DNA from: Actinomycetota bacterium
GTDB lineage: Bacteria; Actinomycetota; Actinomycetes; Nanopelagicales; Nanopelagicaceae
Length of the DNA: 64,000 nucleotides
Assembly (NCBI GenBank): GCA_003569265.1
Contig: BGON01000002.1
Location: forward strand, 62,001-126,000
Reading direction: 5' to 3'
The position numbers and the translations under genes are program-made. Under the pieces are notes generated by a model, which ran no database searches, was not told where the DNA came from, and saw only the letters and a program-made list of their open reading frames with translations. Positions 36,492 through 46,056 of the stretch are shown here, one piece after another. Positions within the stretch are counted from its first letter, which is position 1; each line of letters opens with the position of its first letter.

Positions 36492-39400
36492 ATGTCGTTT
36501 CGCGCAATCCCAGCAGCTGTTGATCTGCCTGCCGTCGAACATGCGATATTAAAGTTCTGGCGCGATAACGAGATTTTCGAAAAAACTGTTTCTGCCCGTG
36601 AAGGCGCACCTGCATGGATGTTTTATGAAGGTCCCCCAACTGCAAATGGAATGCCAGGAACTCACCACATTGAAGCACGTGTTTTTAAAGATGTCTTTCC
36701 GCGCTTTCACACAATGAAGGGAAAGCATGTAATCCGCAAAGCTGGTTGGGATTGTCATGGTTTGCCAGTTGAAATCGCTGTTGAAAAAGAGTTGGGCTTT
36801 GCCGGTAAAGGCGATATCGAAAAATATGGAATTGCAGCATTTAACGAAAAGTGCCGTGAATCAGTACAACGACATGTTGGTGCATTTACAGACATGACAC
36901 ATCGCATGGGCTTCTGGGTTGATTTTGATGAAGCGTATTGGACCATGTCACCTGAATATGTTGAGAGTGTGTGGTGGTCTCTTAAAGAAATCTGGAAAAA
37001 GGGATTACTCGTTCAAGATCATCGCGTTGCGCCATATTGCCCGCGCTGTGGAACTGGACTCTCAGACCATGAGTTAGCACAAGGCTATGACACAGTTACA
37101 GATCCCTCGGTTTATGTTCGCTTCCCCATTACTTCTGGAGACTTAGTTGCACTCAAGGCCAGTTTCCTTGTCTGGACAACGACTCCATGGACCTTGGTAT
37201 CAAATACTGCAATTGCAGTTCATCCAGAAGTGGATTATGTGGCTGTTGAAGTAACTGTAGATGAAGTCAGTGAAGTACTAGTTGTTGCTGAGGCGTTATT
37301 AGAGAGCGTTAAGGGTGAGAAGAAGATTGTGAAGAAAATGCTCGGAAAAGAACTGGAGCGCACAACATATAAGCGTCCCTTTGATTTTGTAGAGATTCCA
37401 GATGCGCATTACGTTGTTCTTGCAACCTATGTAACAACAGAAGATGGAACTGGACTAGTCCATCAATCACCAGCATTTGGTGCTGATGACTTGGCGGTGT
37501 GCCGTGCATATGGTTTGCCCGTAGTAAATCCCATTGCACCAGATGGACACTTCTTAAAAGAGGTTGATGTTGTTGGTGGGATCTTCTTTAAAGAAGCTGA
37601 CAAACTCTTGGTTAAAGAATTAAAGGCCCGTGGAGCTCTCTACAAGCACCAACCATATGAACACACATATCCTCATTGCTGGCGCTGTCACACACCCTTG
37701 ATGTATTACGCGCAACCATCCTGGTATATCCGCACCACTTCAATTAAAGATGCCCTGCTTCGCGAAAATGCGGCTACTGATTGGCATCCAGAGACGATTA
37801 AAGAAGGCCGATACGGTGATTGGCTCAACAACAATATTGACTGGGCCCTTTCCCGTAATCGTTTTTGGGGTACTCCCCTACCTATCTGGCGCTGTGAAAA
37901 CACGCATGAGATCTGTGTTGATTCGCTAGCTGAGTTAGGCGCACTTGCTGGACAAGAGCTCTCAAATTTAGATCCACACCGCCCATTTGTTGATGACATT
38001 ACTTTTGCATGCGCGCAGTGTGATTCCACGATGGTGCGCGTGCCTGAGGTAATTGACTGTTGGTATGACTCTGGAGCAATGCCATTTGCGCAATGGGGAT
38101 ACCCGCACAAGCAAGGCTCTGCTGAAAAGTTTAAAGAGTCCTACCCTGCCGACTTTATTTGCGAAGCTATCGATCAAACACGTGGCTGGTTTTACACTCT
38201 CATGACAATTGGAACCCTGGTCTTTGATAAATCCTCTTATAAGAGTGTTCTTTGCCTTGGACATATCTTGGATAAAGATGGCCGCAAAATGAGTAAGCAC
38301 GTGGGCAATGTTTTAGAGCCAATCGCACTGATGGATCAACATGGCGCAGATGCTGTTCGTTGGTACATGTTGGCCGCAGGTTCGCCATGGGCGGCACGTC
38401 GTGTTGGCCATGATGCAATCAATGAAGTCGTTCGGAAGACTCTTCTAACTTATTGGAACACCGTCTCTTTCCACGCTCTCTATGCCAATGCATCAGCGTT
38501 TGATTTAAGTCAGGGCACAAAGGTCGCAGATCGACCACTCATGGATCGCTGGATTATCTCTGAACTCAATCTTTTGATTGAGGAAGTTGACGCAGCTCTC
38601 ACTGATTTTGATTCACAGGTTGCAGGGCGCGCACTAGCTAGATTCATCGATGATCTTTCTAACTGGTATGTGCGCCGATCACGTCGCAGGTTCTGGGATG
38701 GAGATACCAGCGCCCTTTCCACTTTGCATGAGTGTTTAGTAACTCTGACTCAACTTCTCTCTCCAATGGTGCCATTTATTACTGAGCAAGTCTGGCAAGA
38801 GTTAGTTATCCCAGCAGATTCATCGGCAGTTGCTTCAGTGCATCTCTCTGATTTTCCAGTTGCAGATTCAGCAGTGATTGATCGCGAATTGGGAAACCAA
38901 GTGGCATTGACTAGACGCATTGTTGAACTTGGCCGTGCATCACGTGCAGAATCTGGCATAAAGATTCGACAGCCATTGGGCCGTGCACTTATTGCAGCAA
39001 GTGGATGGGCAGCATTGCCAGAACAGATGCGTGAGCAGATTGCAGATGAGCTCAACGTGATTGATTTGCAAGACATCGCTCATGCCGATGGAGATTTAGT
39101 CGATATCTCTATTAAAGCTAACTTCAAATCACTGGGTGCCAAATATGGTGGCGCGGTCCAAGAGATTGCTAAGGCCATTGCGGCAAGTGATGCAACTGCC
39201 CTTGTGAAAACACTTCGCGCCTCTGGAACAACCCAGCTAGGAATCTGGGAAATTGCTTTGGATGACCTCGTTGTAACAGAGGTGCCAAAGACTGGTTGGA
39301 TGGTTGCCTCACATGAAGGTGAGAGCGTGGCACTTGATCTAGAGCTCACCCCAGCACTTATTGCTGCGGGGCATGTTCGTGAAGTGATTCGATTTATTCA

Positions 39401-39605
39401 AGAGCGTAGAAAGAGCGATGGTTTTGAAATCTCAGATCGCATCGATGTGAAATGGAATGCAACAGCACAAATAGCTAGCGCAATTGCCAGCGATGAAGCT
39501 CATATTAAGGATGAAGTGCTAGCACTATCTATGGTTCAAGACTCAACACTTGCAATTGAAGATAATGAACTTGGAATTGCTATCAAACTTACTAAAGCTG
39601 GCTAA
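36492..39605 (+). CDS. ileS: Isoleucyl-tRNA synthetase
   Basis: 1037 residues, class I synthetase. The HIGH-equivalent is in PPTANGMPGTHHIEARVFKD near residues 48-66, and the KMSKS loop is DGRKMSKHVGN near residue 600. The editing domain lies between (FLVWTTTPWTLVSNTAIAVHP, GTGLVHQSPAFGADD). The sequence looks like the type 2, eukaryote-like form also found in mycobacteria, a form often tolerant of mupirocin. The start at 36492 has GGAGG 7 bases upstream; the longer frame from 36315 would translate the T-box. The only long plus-strand gene before 61 kb. It overlaps the convergent yggT by 14 bases. Confidence 0.97.
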   Translation: MSFRAIPAAVDLPAVEHAILKFWRDNEIFEKTVSAREGAPAWMFYEGPPTANGMPGTHHIEARVFKDVFPRFHTMKGKHVIRKAGWDCHGLPVEIAVEKELGFAGKGDIEKYGIAAFNEKCRESVQRHVGAFTDMTHRMGFWVDFDEAYWTMSPEYVESVWWSLKEIWKKGLLVQDHRVAPYCPRCGTGLSDHELAQGYDTVTDPSVYVRFPITSGDLVALKASFLVWTTTPWTLVSNTAIAVHPEVDYVAVEVTVDEVSEVLVVAEALLESVKGEKKIVKKMLGKELERTTYKRPFDFVEIPDAHYVVLATYVTTEDGTGLVHQSPAFGADDLAVCRAYGLPVVNPIAPDGHFLKEVDVVGGIFFKEADKLLVKELKARGALYKHQPYEHTYPHCWRCHTPLMYYAQPSWYIRTTSIKDALLRENAATDWHPETIKEGRYGDWLNNNIDWALSRNRFWGTPLPIWRCENTHEICVDSLAELGALAGQELSNLDPHRPFVDDITFACAQCDSTMVRVPEVIDCWYDSGAMPFAQWGYPHKQGSAEKFKESYPADFICEAIDQTRGWFYTLMTIGTLVFDKSSYKSVLCLGHILDKDGRKMSKHVGNVLEPIALMDQHGADAVRWYMLAAGSPWAARRVGHDAINEVVRKTLLTYWNTVSFHALYANASAFDLSQGTKVADRPLMDRWIISELNLLIEEVDAALTDFDSQVAGRALARFIDDLSNWYVRRSRRRFWDGDTSALSTLHECLVTLTQLLSPMVPFITEQVWQELVIPADSSAVASVHLSDFPVADSAVIDRELGNQVALTRRIVELGRASRAESGIKIRQPLGRALIAASGWAALPEQMREQIADELNVIDLQDIAHADGDLVDISIKANFKSLGAKYGGAVQEIAKAIAASDATALVKTLRASGTTQLGIWEIALDDLVVTEVPKTGWMVASHEGESVALDLELTPALIAAGHVREVIRFIQERRKSDGFEISDRIDVKWNATAQIASAIASDEAHIKDEVLALSMVQDSTLAIEDNELGIAIKLTKAG

Positions 39606-39873
39606 CTAACCCCATAAGTAATTGAACTCCAAAAAAGAGAACAATGAAACTTAAATCTAGGCTGACCGCGCCTAGGCGAAGTGGCGGGATGAAGCGTCCA
39701 ACAAATGCCATTGGCTTATCGGTGATGCTGTACACGAGTTCAACAAGCATCAGGCCAATACCTTTTGGTCGCCAATTTCGTGCAAACATACGAACATAAT
39801 CAAGGATTAATCGTGCGAGTAGTGCAAAAAGAAATAATTGCAGGACGTTAGCTAGTAACGCTCCGATGTTCAC
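39592..39873 (-). CDS. YggT-family membrane protein
   Basis: 93 residues with two hydrophobic segments (LLANVLQLFLFALLARLILDYV and SFIVLFFGVQLLMGLV) flanking ELVYSITDKPMAFVGRFIPPLRLGAVSLDLS, the family signature. YggT proteins sit after sepF in many Gram-positive bacteria and are linked to division or membrane homeostasis. Its 3' end overlaps the convergent ileS end. In mycobacteria and Streptomyces divIVA follows here; it does not in this window. Confidence 0.9.
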   Translation of the reverse strand: MNIGALLANVLQLFLFALLARLILDYVRMFARNWRPKGIGLMLVELVYSITDKPMAFVGRFIPPLRLGAVSLDLSFIVLFFGVQLLMGLVSQL

Positions 39874-39878
39874 TGAGA

Positions 39879-40337
39879 TCAGCTCTGGTTAAAGAAACTT
39901 GCTTGTGCTGCAGCTGACTTATCTTCAACATCGATTGAAACATTAGCAGGAGACAACAGGAAGACCTTCTTTGTCACTCGCTCAATTGTTCCGTGCAAAC
40001 CAAATGCAAGGCCACTTGCAAAGTCAACTAAGCGCTTGTGCTCTGACTCATCCATATCAGTCAAATTAATAATGACTGGATTGCCTAAACGAAAGTGCTC
40101 ACCGATTGTGCGGGCCTCGTTATAAAAACGTGGGTGCAATGTGACGATGCGATCTAGAACAGGTAAATCTAATTGCGGTGCTGCATCTACTGAAGAAACT
40201 TGACGAGGTAAGCGCGGTTTGATTCGCACTTCACTTGATGTCGTTGCAGAGGAAGTTGTAGAGGCAATTGGTGTATCGAATTCTGGGTCGTCCATCAAAC
40301 CTAAGTAGTTCGCGACGCGCTTGAGTGCATTAGCCAT
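39879..40337 (-). CDS. sepF: Cell division protein SepF
   Basis: 152 residues. The N-terminal amphipathic membrane-targeting helix MANALKRVANYLGLMDD is followed by a low-complexity Ser/Thr linker (about 24-55). The SepF domain has the motif IVTLHPRFYNEARTIGEHFRLGNPVIINLTDMDESEHKRLVDFASGLAFG. Tethers FtsZ to the membrane, taking the place of FtsA, which is absent from this cluster. Confidence 0.95.
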   Translation of the reverse strand: MANALKRVANYLGLMDDPEFDTPIASTTSSATTSSEVRIKPRLPRQVSSVDAAPQLDLPVLDRIVTLHPRFYNEARTIGEHFRLGNPVIINLTDMDESEHKRLVDFASGLAFGLHGTIERVTKKVFLLSPANVSIDVEDKSAAAQASFFNQS

Positions 40338-40358
40338 ATGACAACGGTACCTGCAGCC

Positions 40359-41027
40359 CTAGCGCGAACCCAGGATTTGGCTACCTATGCGAATATGTGT
40401 CGCACCATAGGCAATCGCCTCTTTAAAGTCCCCACTCATGCCAGCTGATAACTTATCTGCCTTTGGAAAATCGGCCATAAAAGCCTTATGTATTGCTGAT
40501 AATTTGGAAAAGGCAACTGTGGGATCAACGCCTAAAGGGGCAACTGCCATGAGCCCTTGAAGTCTGTGGGTCGCAGATTTTTCAATCGCCTGGGCCAATT
40601 CATAGAGCTTTTGCTCACTGACTCCCCCGCGCCCCACTGAATCATCAAGTGAAACCTGACAGAAAATATCCAATGGATACAGGGCGTTTTTCTCAATCAC
40701 TTCAAAATGTCGAATCTCATCCAATGAATGAATCACATTGGCCCAAGAGGTAATTGATTTCAACTTATTACTTTGAATCTGACCTTGAAAATGCCAAGTT
40801 CCGACCACAGCTGCAGCCTTTGGCGCGGCATCTGAATCTCTGTTCTCGCCAAAGTGAGTAATTCCAAGATCACGCAAAATCTCAACATCACTGGCTGGAA
40901 AAGTCTTAGTTACAGCAATCAGGGTTATCTCATCGAGGGATCTACCAGCACTTAACGCAGCCTTTGATATCTGATCACGAACGGCCTCTAAATTTGAAGT
41001 GATCTCACTTCTGCGATCTATAGCCAC
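40359..41027 (-). CDS. YggS-family PLP-binding protein
   Basis: 222 residues. PLP homeostasis protein, TIM-barrel fold without known catalysis. The PLP lysine is in ITLIAVTKTFPASDVEIL near residue 38, with ITHFGENRDSDAAPKAA, WHFQGQIQSNK, LSAGMSGDFKEAIAYGATHIRIGSQILG at the C-terminus. GTG start overlapping the end of the previous gene by 10 bases. Confidence 0.94.
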   Translation of the reverse strand: MAIDRRSEITSNLEAVRDQISKAALSAGRSLDEITLIAVTKTFPASDVEILRDLGITHFGENRDSDAAPKAAAVVGTWHFQGQIQSNKLKSITSWANVIHSLDEIRHFEVIEKNALYPLDIFCQVSLDDSVGRGGVSEQKLYELAQAIEKSATHRLQGLMAVAPLGVDPTVAFSKLSAIHKAFMADFPKADKLSAGMSGDFKEAIAYGATHIRIGSQILGSR

Positions 41028-41677
41028 ACCACACCCGCATTTCTACCTGTGATGTTATGGCGACGATAAGAGAAATACTCATTATCTTCCAGGGTGCATC
41101 TTGATGTTGCTTCATATGTCACACCATGGGCCACTAAGTCAGCTATCAAAGCTCTAGGAAGATCTAGCGCTGGCGTTAAGTTATTGGTCAATGACGTCGC
41201 GGCCGGATGCTTAGCAGTTACTTCATCTGCTAAATCCTGTGGAACTTCATAACAGCGCCCACAAATAGATGCACCCAACTGGGCATGAATCTGACCAGCA
41301 CCCAGCTTTCTCATTGCATCCAGCGCTTTAATTGCAACCGAGTTCATAAGCCCTCGCCGACCAACATGCACCGCACCAACAACAGTTGATGATGAGAGCA
41401 ACAGTGGAATGCAGTCTGCAACCATCACAGCTAATGCAATTCCTGGCAGGGTAGTAATGAGTGCATCACATGTCGGATCATCACCTAGTGTTTTTATTTC
41501 TACAACTTCATCCCCATGCACCTGATTCATAAACTGAACCGGCCCAGTAATTTTTGCTAAGAGTTGACGATTGGTTGCAACGCTCTCTGGGTCATCACCA
41601 ACGTGTTGGGCCAAGTTCAATGACTCATAGGGCGCAAGGCTTGCGCCATTGCGCCTAGTAGTAAAAACGCTAGGCAA
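41018..41677 (-). CDS. pgeF: YfiH/PgeF-family (laccase-domain) protein
   Basis: 219 residues. Family members act as multicopper-like polyphenol oxidases or purine nucleoside phosphorylases, and in some bacteria edit wrongly built peptidoglycan precursors, fitting the neighbourhood. The metal-site His and Cys residues are present: MNQVHGDEVV, VMVADCIPLLL, GAVHVGRRGLMNSV. The start must be the TTG at 41677, because an in-frame stop (the ftsZ TAA) lies three codons upstream; AAGGG precedes it. Confidence 0.92.
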   Translation of the reverse strand: MPSVFTTRRNGASLAPYESLNLAQHVGDDPESVATNRQLLAKITGPVQFMNQVHGDEVVEIKTLGDDPTCDALITTLPGIALAVMVADCIPLLLSSSTVVGAVHVGRRGLMNSVAIKALDAMRKLGAGQIHAQLGASICGRCYEVPQDLADEVTAKHPAATSLTNNLTPALDLPRALIADLVAHGVTYEATSRCTLEDNEYFSYRRHNITGRNAGVVWL

Positions 41678-41683
41678 TGTCCC

Positions 41684-42817
41684 TTACTTCATAAAGTCAG
41701 GAACGTCGATCTCATCCTCGGCTACGAGTTCTTCGAAAGTAACTCGGCGGCGTGGCGTTGAATCAGAGTCTAAATCCAGTGCAACTGAGATTGGGTCGTT
41801 GCTTGGAATTGGATTAGCAACCCCACCCAAAGTGGCAGCATCAATAACTGGTGTAACAACCTTGCGGGGCTCCCCACCTTCAAAGCCAGCTGCAACTACG
41901 GTGATACGAACTTCATCACCTAAAGCATCATCAATAGTTGTCCCAAAGATAAACTTGGCATTTGGATGCACTGCTGATTGAACTAACTCGCACGCCTCAT
42001 TAACTTCAAACAAACCAAGATCTGATCCACCTGAAATTGAAAGCAAGACACCCATAGCACCATCAATGGATGCCTCAAGTAGTGGAGAAGAGATAGCTAA
42101 CTCTGCAGCGCGCAGTGCGCGATTTTCTCCACGCGCAGAACCGATACCCATCAACGCAGAACCCGCCCCTGACATCACTGCCTTCACATCTGCAAAGTCT
42201 AGATTGATTAAACCTGGCTGCGTAATGATCTCAGTAATTCCTTGAACACCAGAGAGCAGAACTTGATCGGCGCTCTTGAAAGCATCAGCCAATGTAATGG
42301 TGCGATCTGAAATTGCTAGAAGGCGATCATTTGGAATAACAATTAATGTATCCACTTCTGCTCTGAGCGCTTCAATCCCAACGTCAGCTTGTGCTGAGCG
42401 AAGCTTTGCTTCAAAGGAAAATGGACGAGTAACAACACCGATAGTTAATGCGCCAATATCTTGAGCAATCTTTGCAACAATTGGCGCCGCACCTGTTCCA
42501 GTTCCGCCACCTTCACCTGCGGTAACAAAAACCATATCTGCACCACGCAAGATTTCTTCGATGTCATCTGCGTGATCAAGTGCTGCTTCGCGACCCTTTT
42601 CTGGATCCATGCCAGCACCAAGACCACGTGTTGTTTTTCTACCAATATCTAATTTCACATCTGCATCACTCATTAACAAATGTTGCGCATCTGTATTAAT
42701 TGCAATGAACTCAACACCTTTGAGTCCAACATCAATCATGCGATTGATCGCATTTACTCCACCGCCACCAATGCCAACAACTTTGATGACTGCTAAATAA
42801 TTCTGCGGTGAAGCCAC
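41684..42817 (-). CDS. ftsZ: Cell division protein FtsZ
   Basis: 377 residues. Tubulin-like GTPase of the division ring. Nucleotide loops include [16 protein letters not shown], the tubulin signature [12 protein letters not shown] near residue 105, and the T7 loop [22 protein letters not shown] near residue 205. The linker is short and the C-terminal peptide [11 protein letters not shown], where SepF binds, is conserved. GTG start with AAGGAGG 7 bases upstream, a strong site. A 131-base gap separates it from ftsQ. Confidence 0.98.
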   Translation of the reverse strand: MASPQNYLAVIKVVGIGGGGVNAINRMIDVGLKGVEFIAINTDAQHLLMSDADVKLDIGRKTTRGLGAGMDPEKGREAALDHADDIEEILRGADMVFVTAGEGGGTGTGAAPIVAKIAQDIGALTIGVVTRPFSFEAKLRSAQADVGIEALRAEVDTLIVIPNDRLLAISDRTITLADAFKSADQVLLSGVQGITEIITQPGLINLDFADVKAVMSGAGSALMGIGSARGENRALRAAELAISSPLLEASIDGAMGVLLSISGGSDLGLFEVNEACELVQSAVHPNAKFIFGTTIDDALGDEVRITVVAAGFEGGEPRKVVTPVIDAATLGGVANPIPSNDPISVALDLDSDSTPRRRVTFEELVAEDEIDVPDFMK

Positions 42818-42937
42818 TTGTATCCTCCTTGAGAACCATAAACCTCTACTTGAGCCTTATAATTCAACGTTTTCTATAAGGCGAACGTAAAGTGCGCAAG
42901 GCTCTTAATCAAACACCGACATGATTTATTTATTGTG

Positions 42938-42960
42938 TCGTTAAAAACTTTATTTAACGA
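42938..42960 (-). terminator. Possible weak terminator or stem at the ftsQ stop
   Basis: Perfect 8-bp inverted repeat TCGTTAAA/TTTAACGA (42938-42945 with 42953-42960) includes the last codons and stop of ftsQ. AT-rich and without a following T-run, so termination is doubtful. The rest of the 42818-42937 gap is AT-rich leader for ftsZ, where an ftsZ-specific promoter would be expected but none was clear. Confidence 0.35.
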
Positions 42961-43591
42961 TAGGCGCATGTGGTGCAGAGAGATCCATCCGCTTTAACTT
43001 TGCATTTTCTGGTTGTGTCAATAAAGCCTTATAAACCTTGGCTTTTAACTCATTATCTGTTGCTAATCCCCAACGAACTTCAACGTTGCGACCCTCAACA
43101 TCAACCTCCAAGACATAGGCCCCGGTACTGCGGACCTTAAGAATCTTTAGAGCTGACCTCATCTCATCTGGCAATGAGGTCAAAAACTTCACGGCCGTGA
43201 CAGCAATTTCAAGGTTGCCAGCCTGAATCTGCGGCAATGTGTCAGGCAGATTGCCCTTGACCACAAATGCTTTTCCTGATTCATCTATCCCTTGATTATT
43301 AAAGATAGCAACAGGTGTTCTAGTTGTAATCGAAATCGTAACTTTGCCTGAAATCCAATTTCTGCTCACTTGTGCATCGTGCACAAAGGCGAATTTTTCA
43401 TAGCTCGCAGCAACTGCGCGAGGTTCTACTCGTGCAAGCTTTTCGCCTATCTTGACATTTTGCGGCAAGAATTGATCTGTGCCTTTGACTTCAACTGAGC
43501 TCACGGTAAAGAGGGTCGACCAACCTAGGCCATATGAGGCAAGGCCTAAAATGATTACAGCAGCAAGTGCAATAAGGCGTTTGTTTTTCAT
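42950..43591 (-). CDS. ftsQ: Cell division protein FtsQ
   Basis: 213 residues, short for the family. A single N-terminal membrane anchor (about 5-25) is followed by a POTRA domain starting at LFTVSSVEVKGTDQFLPQNVKIGEKL. A beta domain ends in VEVRWGLATDNELKAKVYKALL. Bridges the cytoplasmic ring and the septal synthase through FtsL/FtsB. The start abuts the murC stop (TAAATG). Confidence 0.92.
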   Translation of the reverse strand: MKNKRLIALAAVIILGLASYGLGWSTLFTVSSVEVKGTDQFLPQNVKIGEKLARVEPRAVAASYEKFAFVHDAQVSRNWISGKVTISITTRTPVAIFNNQGIDESGKAFVVKGNLPDTLPQIQAGNLEIAVTAVKFLTSLPDEMRSALKILKVRSTGAYVLEVDVEGRNVEVRWGLATDNELKAKVYKALLTQPENAKLKRMDLSAPHAPIVK

Positions 43592-44980
43592 TTATCCGAA
43601 ACGACGGCTGAGTCCGTCAACGATAATGGGTGCAAGAGAGCTGACATCTCCAGCTCCCAGAGTGATGATGACATCTTGAGGTTGCGCAGAACCTATGACT
43701 GAATCAGTTACTTCAATGAAATTAGGGATGTATTCGCCATGGCTCATTGCATCGGTGATTAAGCGTGATGTGACACCTGTGATTGGTTTTTCACTGGCCG
43801 AGTAGACCTCTAGAACTATTGCGCGATCTGCCATATCTAACGCCTTGGCGAACTGGGCAGAAAAAGCTTTGGTTCGTGAATAGCGATGTGGTTGGAAAAT
43901 AACAATGAGTCGGCCATCTCCTGCATAGCGACGTGCAGCCTTTAATGTGACATCGATTTCTGTGGGGTGATGTCCATAATCATCAATCACTCTAATTCCA
44001 TGCACAGTGCCTTTAAGTTCAAAGCGACGGCCGGTGCCTCTAAAAACAGCTAATCCCGTTAATAATTCAGGGGCAGGAAAGCCAAGATTTAACCCTGTAG
44101 CCAAGACCGCTGCAGCGTTAAGTAAGTTGTGATGGCCTGGTACTTGAAGTTCGATGAAACCTACAACTTTACCCCGCCAAATTGCACGAGCACGTGAGCC
44201 CATCGCCTCCAAATCAATGGAATCTAGACGTAAATCGCAGCTTTCATCGACTCCATAGGAGATCAATGTGCACGTTTTCACAGTTGAGGCTAAAGCTTTA
44301 GCACCTTGATCATCTGCGCAGTAAGTAAGGAAGCCATCTTGGTTAATGGTTGCTGCAAAATCTTTAAAAGCTTGGGCCACATCCTCTAGAGTTGCAAAGA
44401 AATCAACGTGATCATGTTCAACATTTGTCACAATGGCGCCATAAGGATGATATTCAATAAATGAGCCGTCGGATTCATCAGCCTCAGCAACAAATATCTC
44501 GCCAGTGCCGCGATGAGCATTAGAACCAGAGGCAGTAATTGTTCCGCCAATTGCAAAGGATGGATCTGCCCCACAGGCTTGTAGTGCCACAGCCATCATG
44601 GAAGAAGTTGTTGTCTTTCCGTGTGTCCCAGCTACAGCAATGCTTTTAGATTCTGACATCAAAATTGAAAGTGCAGCGGCTCGTGTAAGAGTGGTCAGCT
44701 TTAACTCTTGTGCCCGCATGAGCTCTGGGTTTGAAGTTGAGATCGCCGTTGAGTAAACAACTAAATCAGCACCATCAACATTACCAGCAGAATGCGCAGT
44801 TGCAATCGTTGCACCAAGTGCCTGCAGAGCTTTCACTACTGATGAATCTTTAGCATCTGAACCACTGACTGTGATTCCATGAGAGAGTGAGATTCGCGCC
44901 AAACCACTCATGCCTGCGCCACCAATACCAATGAAGTGGACGCGCTTACCAATGAGTGATCGCAAAGTTGGCTTATTCAT
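43592..44980 (-). CDS. murC: UDP-N-acetylmuramate--L-alanine ligase
   Basis: 462 residues, Mur ligase. HFIGIGGAGMSGLARISLSHG near residue 15, the ATP loop VAGTHGKTTTSSMMA near 110, EADESDGSFIEYHP near 170, NVEHDHVDFF, and the C-terminal DDYGHHPTEIDVTLKAAR are in place. Adds the first amino acid of the peptidoglycan stem. Overlaps murG by four bases. Confidence 0.98.
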   Translation of the reverse strand: MNKPTLRSLIGKRVHFIGIGGAGMSGLARISLSHGITVSGSDAKDSSVVKALQALGATIATAHSAGNVDGADLVVYSTAISTSNPELMRAQELKLTTLTRAAALSILMSESKSIAVAGTHGKTTTSSMMAVALQACGADPSFAIGGTITASGSNAHRGTGEIFVAEADESDGSFIEYHPYGAIVTNVEHDHVDFFATLEDVAQAFKDFAATINQDGFLTYCADDQGAKALASTVKTCTLISYGVDESCDLRLDSIDLEAMGSRARAIWRGKVVGFIELQVPGHHNLLNAAAVLATGLNLGFPAPELLTGLAVFRGTGRRFELKGTVHGIRVIDDYGHHPTEIDVTLKAARRYAGDGRLIVIFQPHRYSRTKAFSAQFAKALDMADRAIVLEVYSASEKPITGVTSRLITDAMSHGEYIPNFIEVTDSVIGSAQPQDVIITLGAGDVSSLAPIIVDGLSRRFG

Positions 44981-46056
44981 CGTGACTCCAAGGCGTGCTG
45001 TCCCAAAGCTGCGATTTTTAGGGCTGCATCTGCATCAAGTGCTGAACCTTCTAACGGGGCAGAACTGCTGGATTTGAGTAGTGCATCGATATGAGTTTCT
45101 AAATATGAGAGAGTAAATTCCTTTTGATCAACTACTTCTGCCCGTCCATCTGCAACTAATCCACGTGCATTATGGAACTGTTCTCCATTTCCAATGGGTA
45201 GCGGCACAAAAAGAGCGTAACGGCCAAGTGCCCTAAATTCAGCGCAGGTAACTGCGCCGCTGCGGGCAATGATCAGATCAGCGGCTAAATAGGCATCAGC
45301 CATCTGGTCCACATATGCCACTGGACGATAAAGATCTGTTGCTGGTGGCACAGTATTAGCGCGGCCCACTGAGTGCATCACGGCAATACCTTTAGTTGAA
45401 AAGTTAGGCACGCTTTGCTCAATGACTTTATTTATTACAACAGAGCCTTGTGAGCCACCCATAACAAATACCAGTGGTTGCGCTACATCAAATCCCAAAC
45501 GGATTTTTGCTTGTGCTCGAACACTCTGCCAATTGGCACCTGCCCCCTTGAGCGCATCTGCCACATCACTTCGAAGTGGTAAACCCGTAATCAACGCATC
45601 ACTAAACAGGCCTGTATTAACCCCATGTGCAACTGCTAAATAAGGAGTAAAAAGAGCGCCAAGTCGATTTGCCCAACCAGGTTTTGCATTTGCTTCATGA
45701 ATAATCGTTGAAAGGCCAAGAATGCGTGCAGCGATGTATGCAGGAGCGCTGACATAACCACCAAAACCAATGAGTAAATCTGCACCTTTTAATAATGCGT
45801 GGCAGGCCTTTACTGAAGCAACTAACTCAAAGGGAATTCTGGCCCATGTAAGTGAAGGTGTTCTCGAGATTCTTACCTTTGGAATATTGGAAACGCTAAA
45901 ACCAGCTGCTGGAATTAAAGTATTTTCTAAGCCTTTGGCTGTTCCTAAAAAAGTAATCTCATCCTGGGGATTGGCACTCTTCCACACACGTGCCACAGCC
46001 AATGCCGGTTCGATATGGCCGGCGGTGCCACCGCCAGCAAAAACTATCGAAGCCAT
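44977..46056 (-). CDS. murG: UDP-GlcNAc:lipid I transferase MurG
   Basis: 359 residues, GT-B fold glycosyltransferase family 28. The N-terminal FAGGGTAGHIEPALAVARV contacts the membrane lipid, HEANAKPGWANRLGAL is near residue 125, and the donor-binding region VMGGSQGSVVINK and IIARSGAVTCAEFRALGRYALFVPLPIGNGEQFHNAR follow. Makes lipid II. Its start lies within the ftsW end (13-base overlap). Confidence 0.97.
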   Translation of the reverse strand: MASIVFAGGGTAGHIEPALAVARVWKSANPQDEITFLGTAKGLENTLIPAAGFSVSNIPKVRISRTPSLTWARIPFELVASVKACHALLKGADLLIGFGGYVSAPAYIAARILGLSTIIHEANAKPGWANRLGALFTPYLAVAHGVNTGLFSDALITGLPLRSDVADALKGAGANWQSVRAQAKIRLGFDVAQPLVFVMGGSQGSVVINKVIEQSVPNFSTKGIAVMHSVGRANTVPPATDLYRPVAYVDQMADAYLAADLIIARSGAVTCAEFRALGRYALFVPLPIGNGEQFHNARGLVADGRAEVVDQKEFTLSYLETHIDALLKSSSSAPLEGSALDADAALKIAALGQHALESR

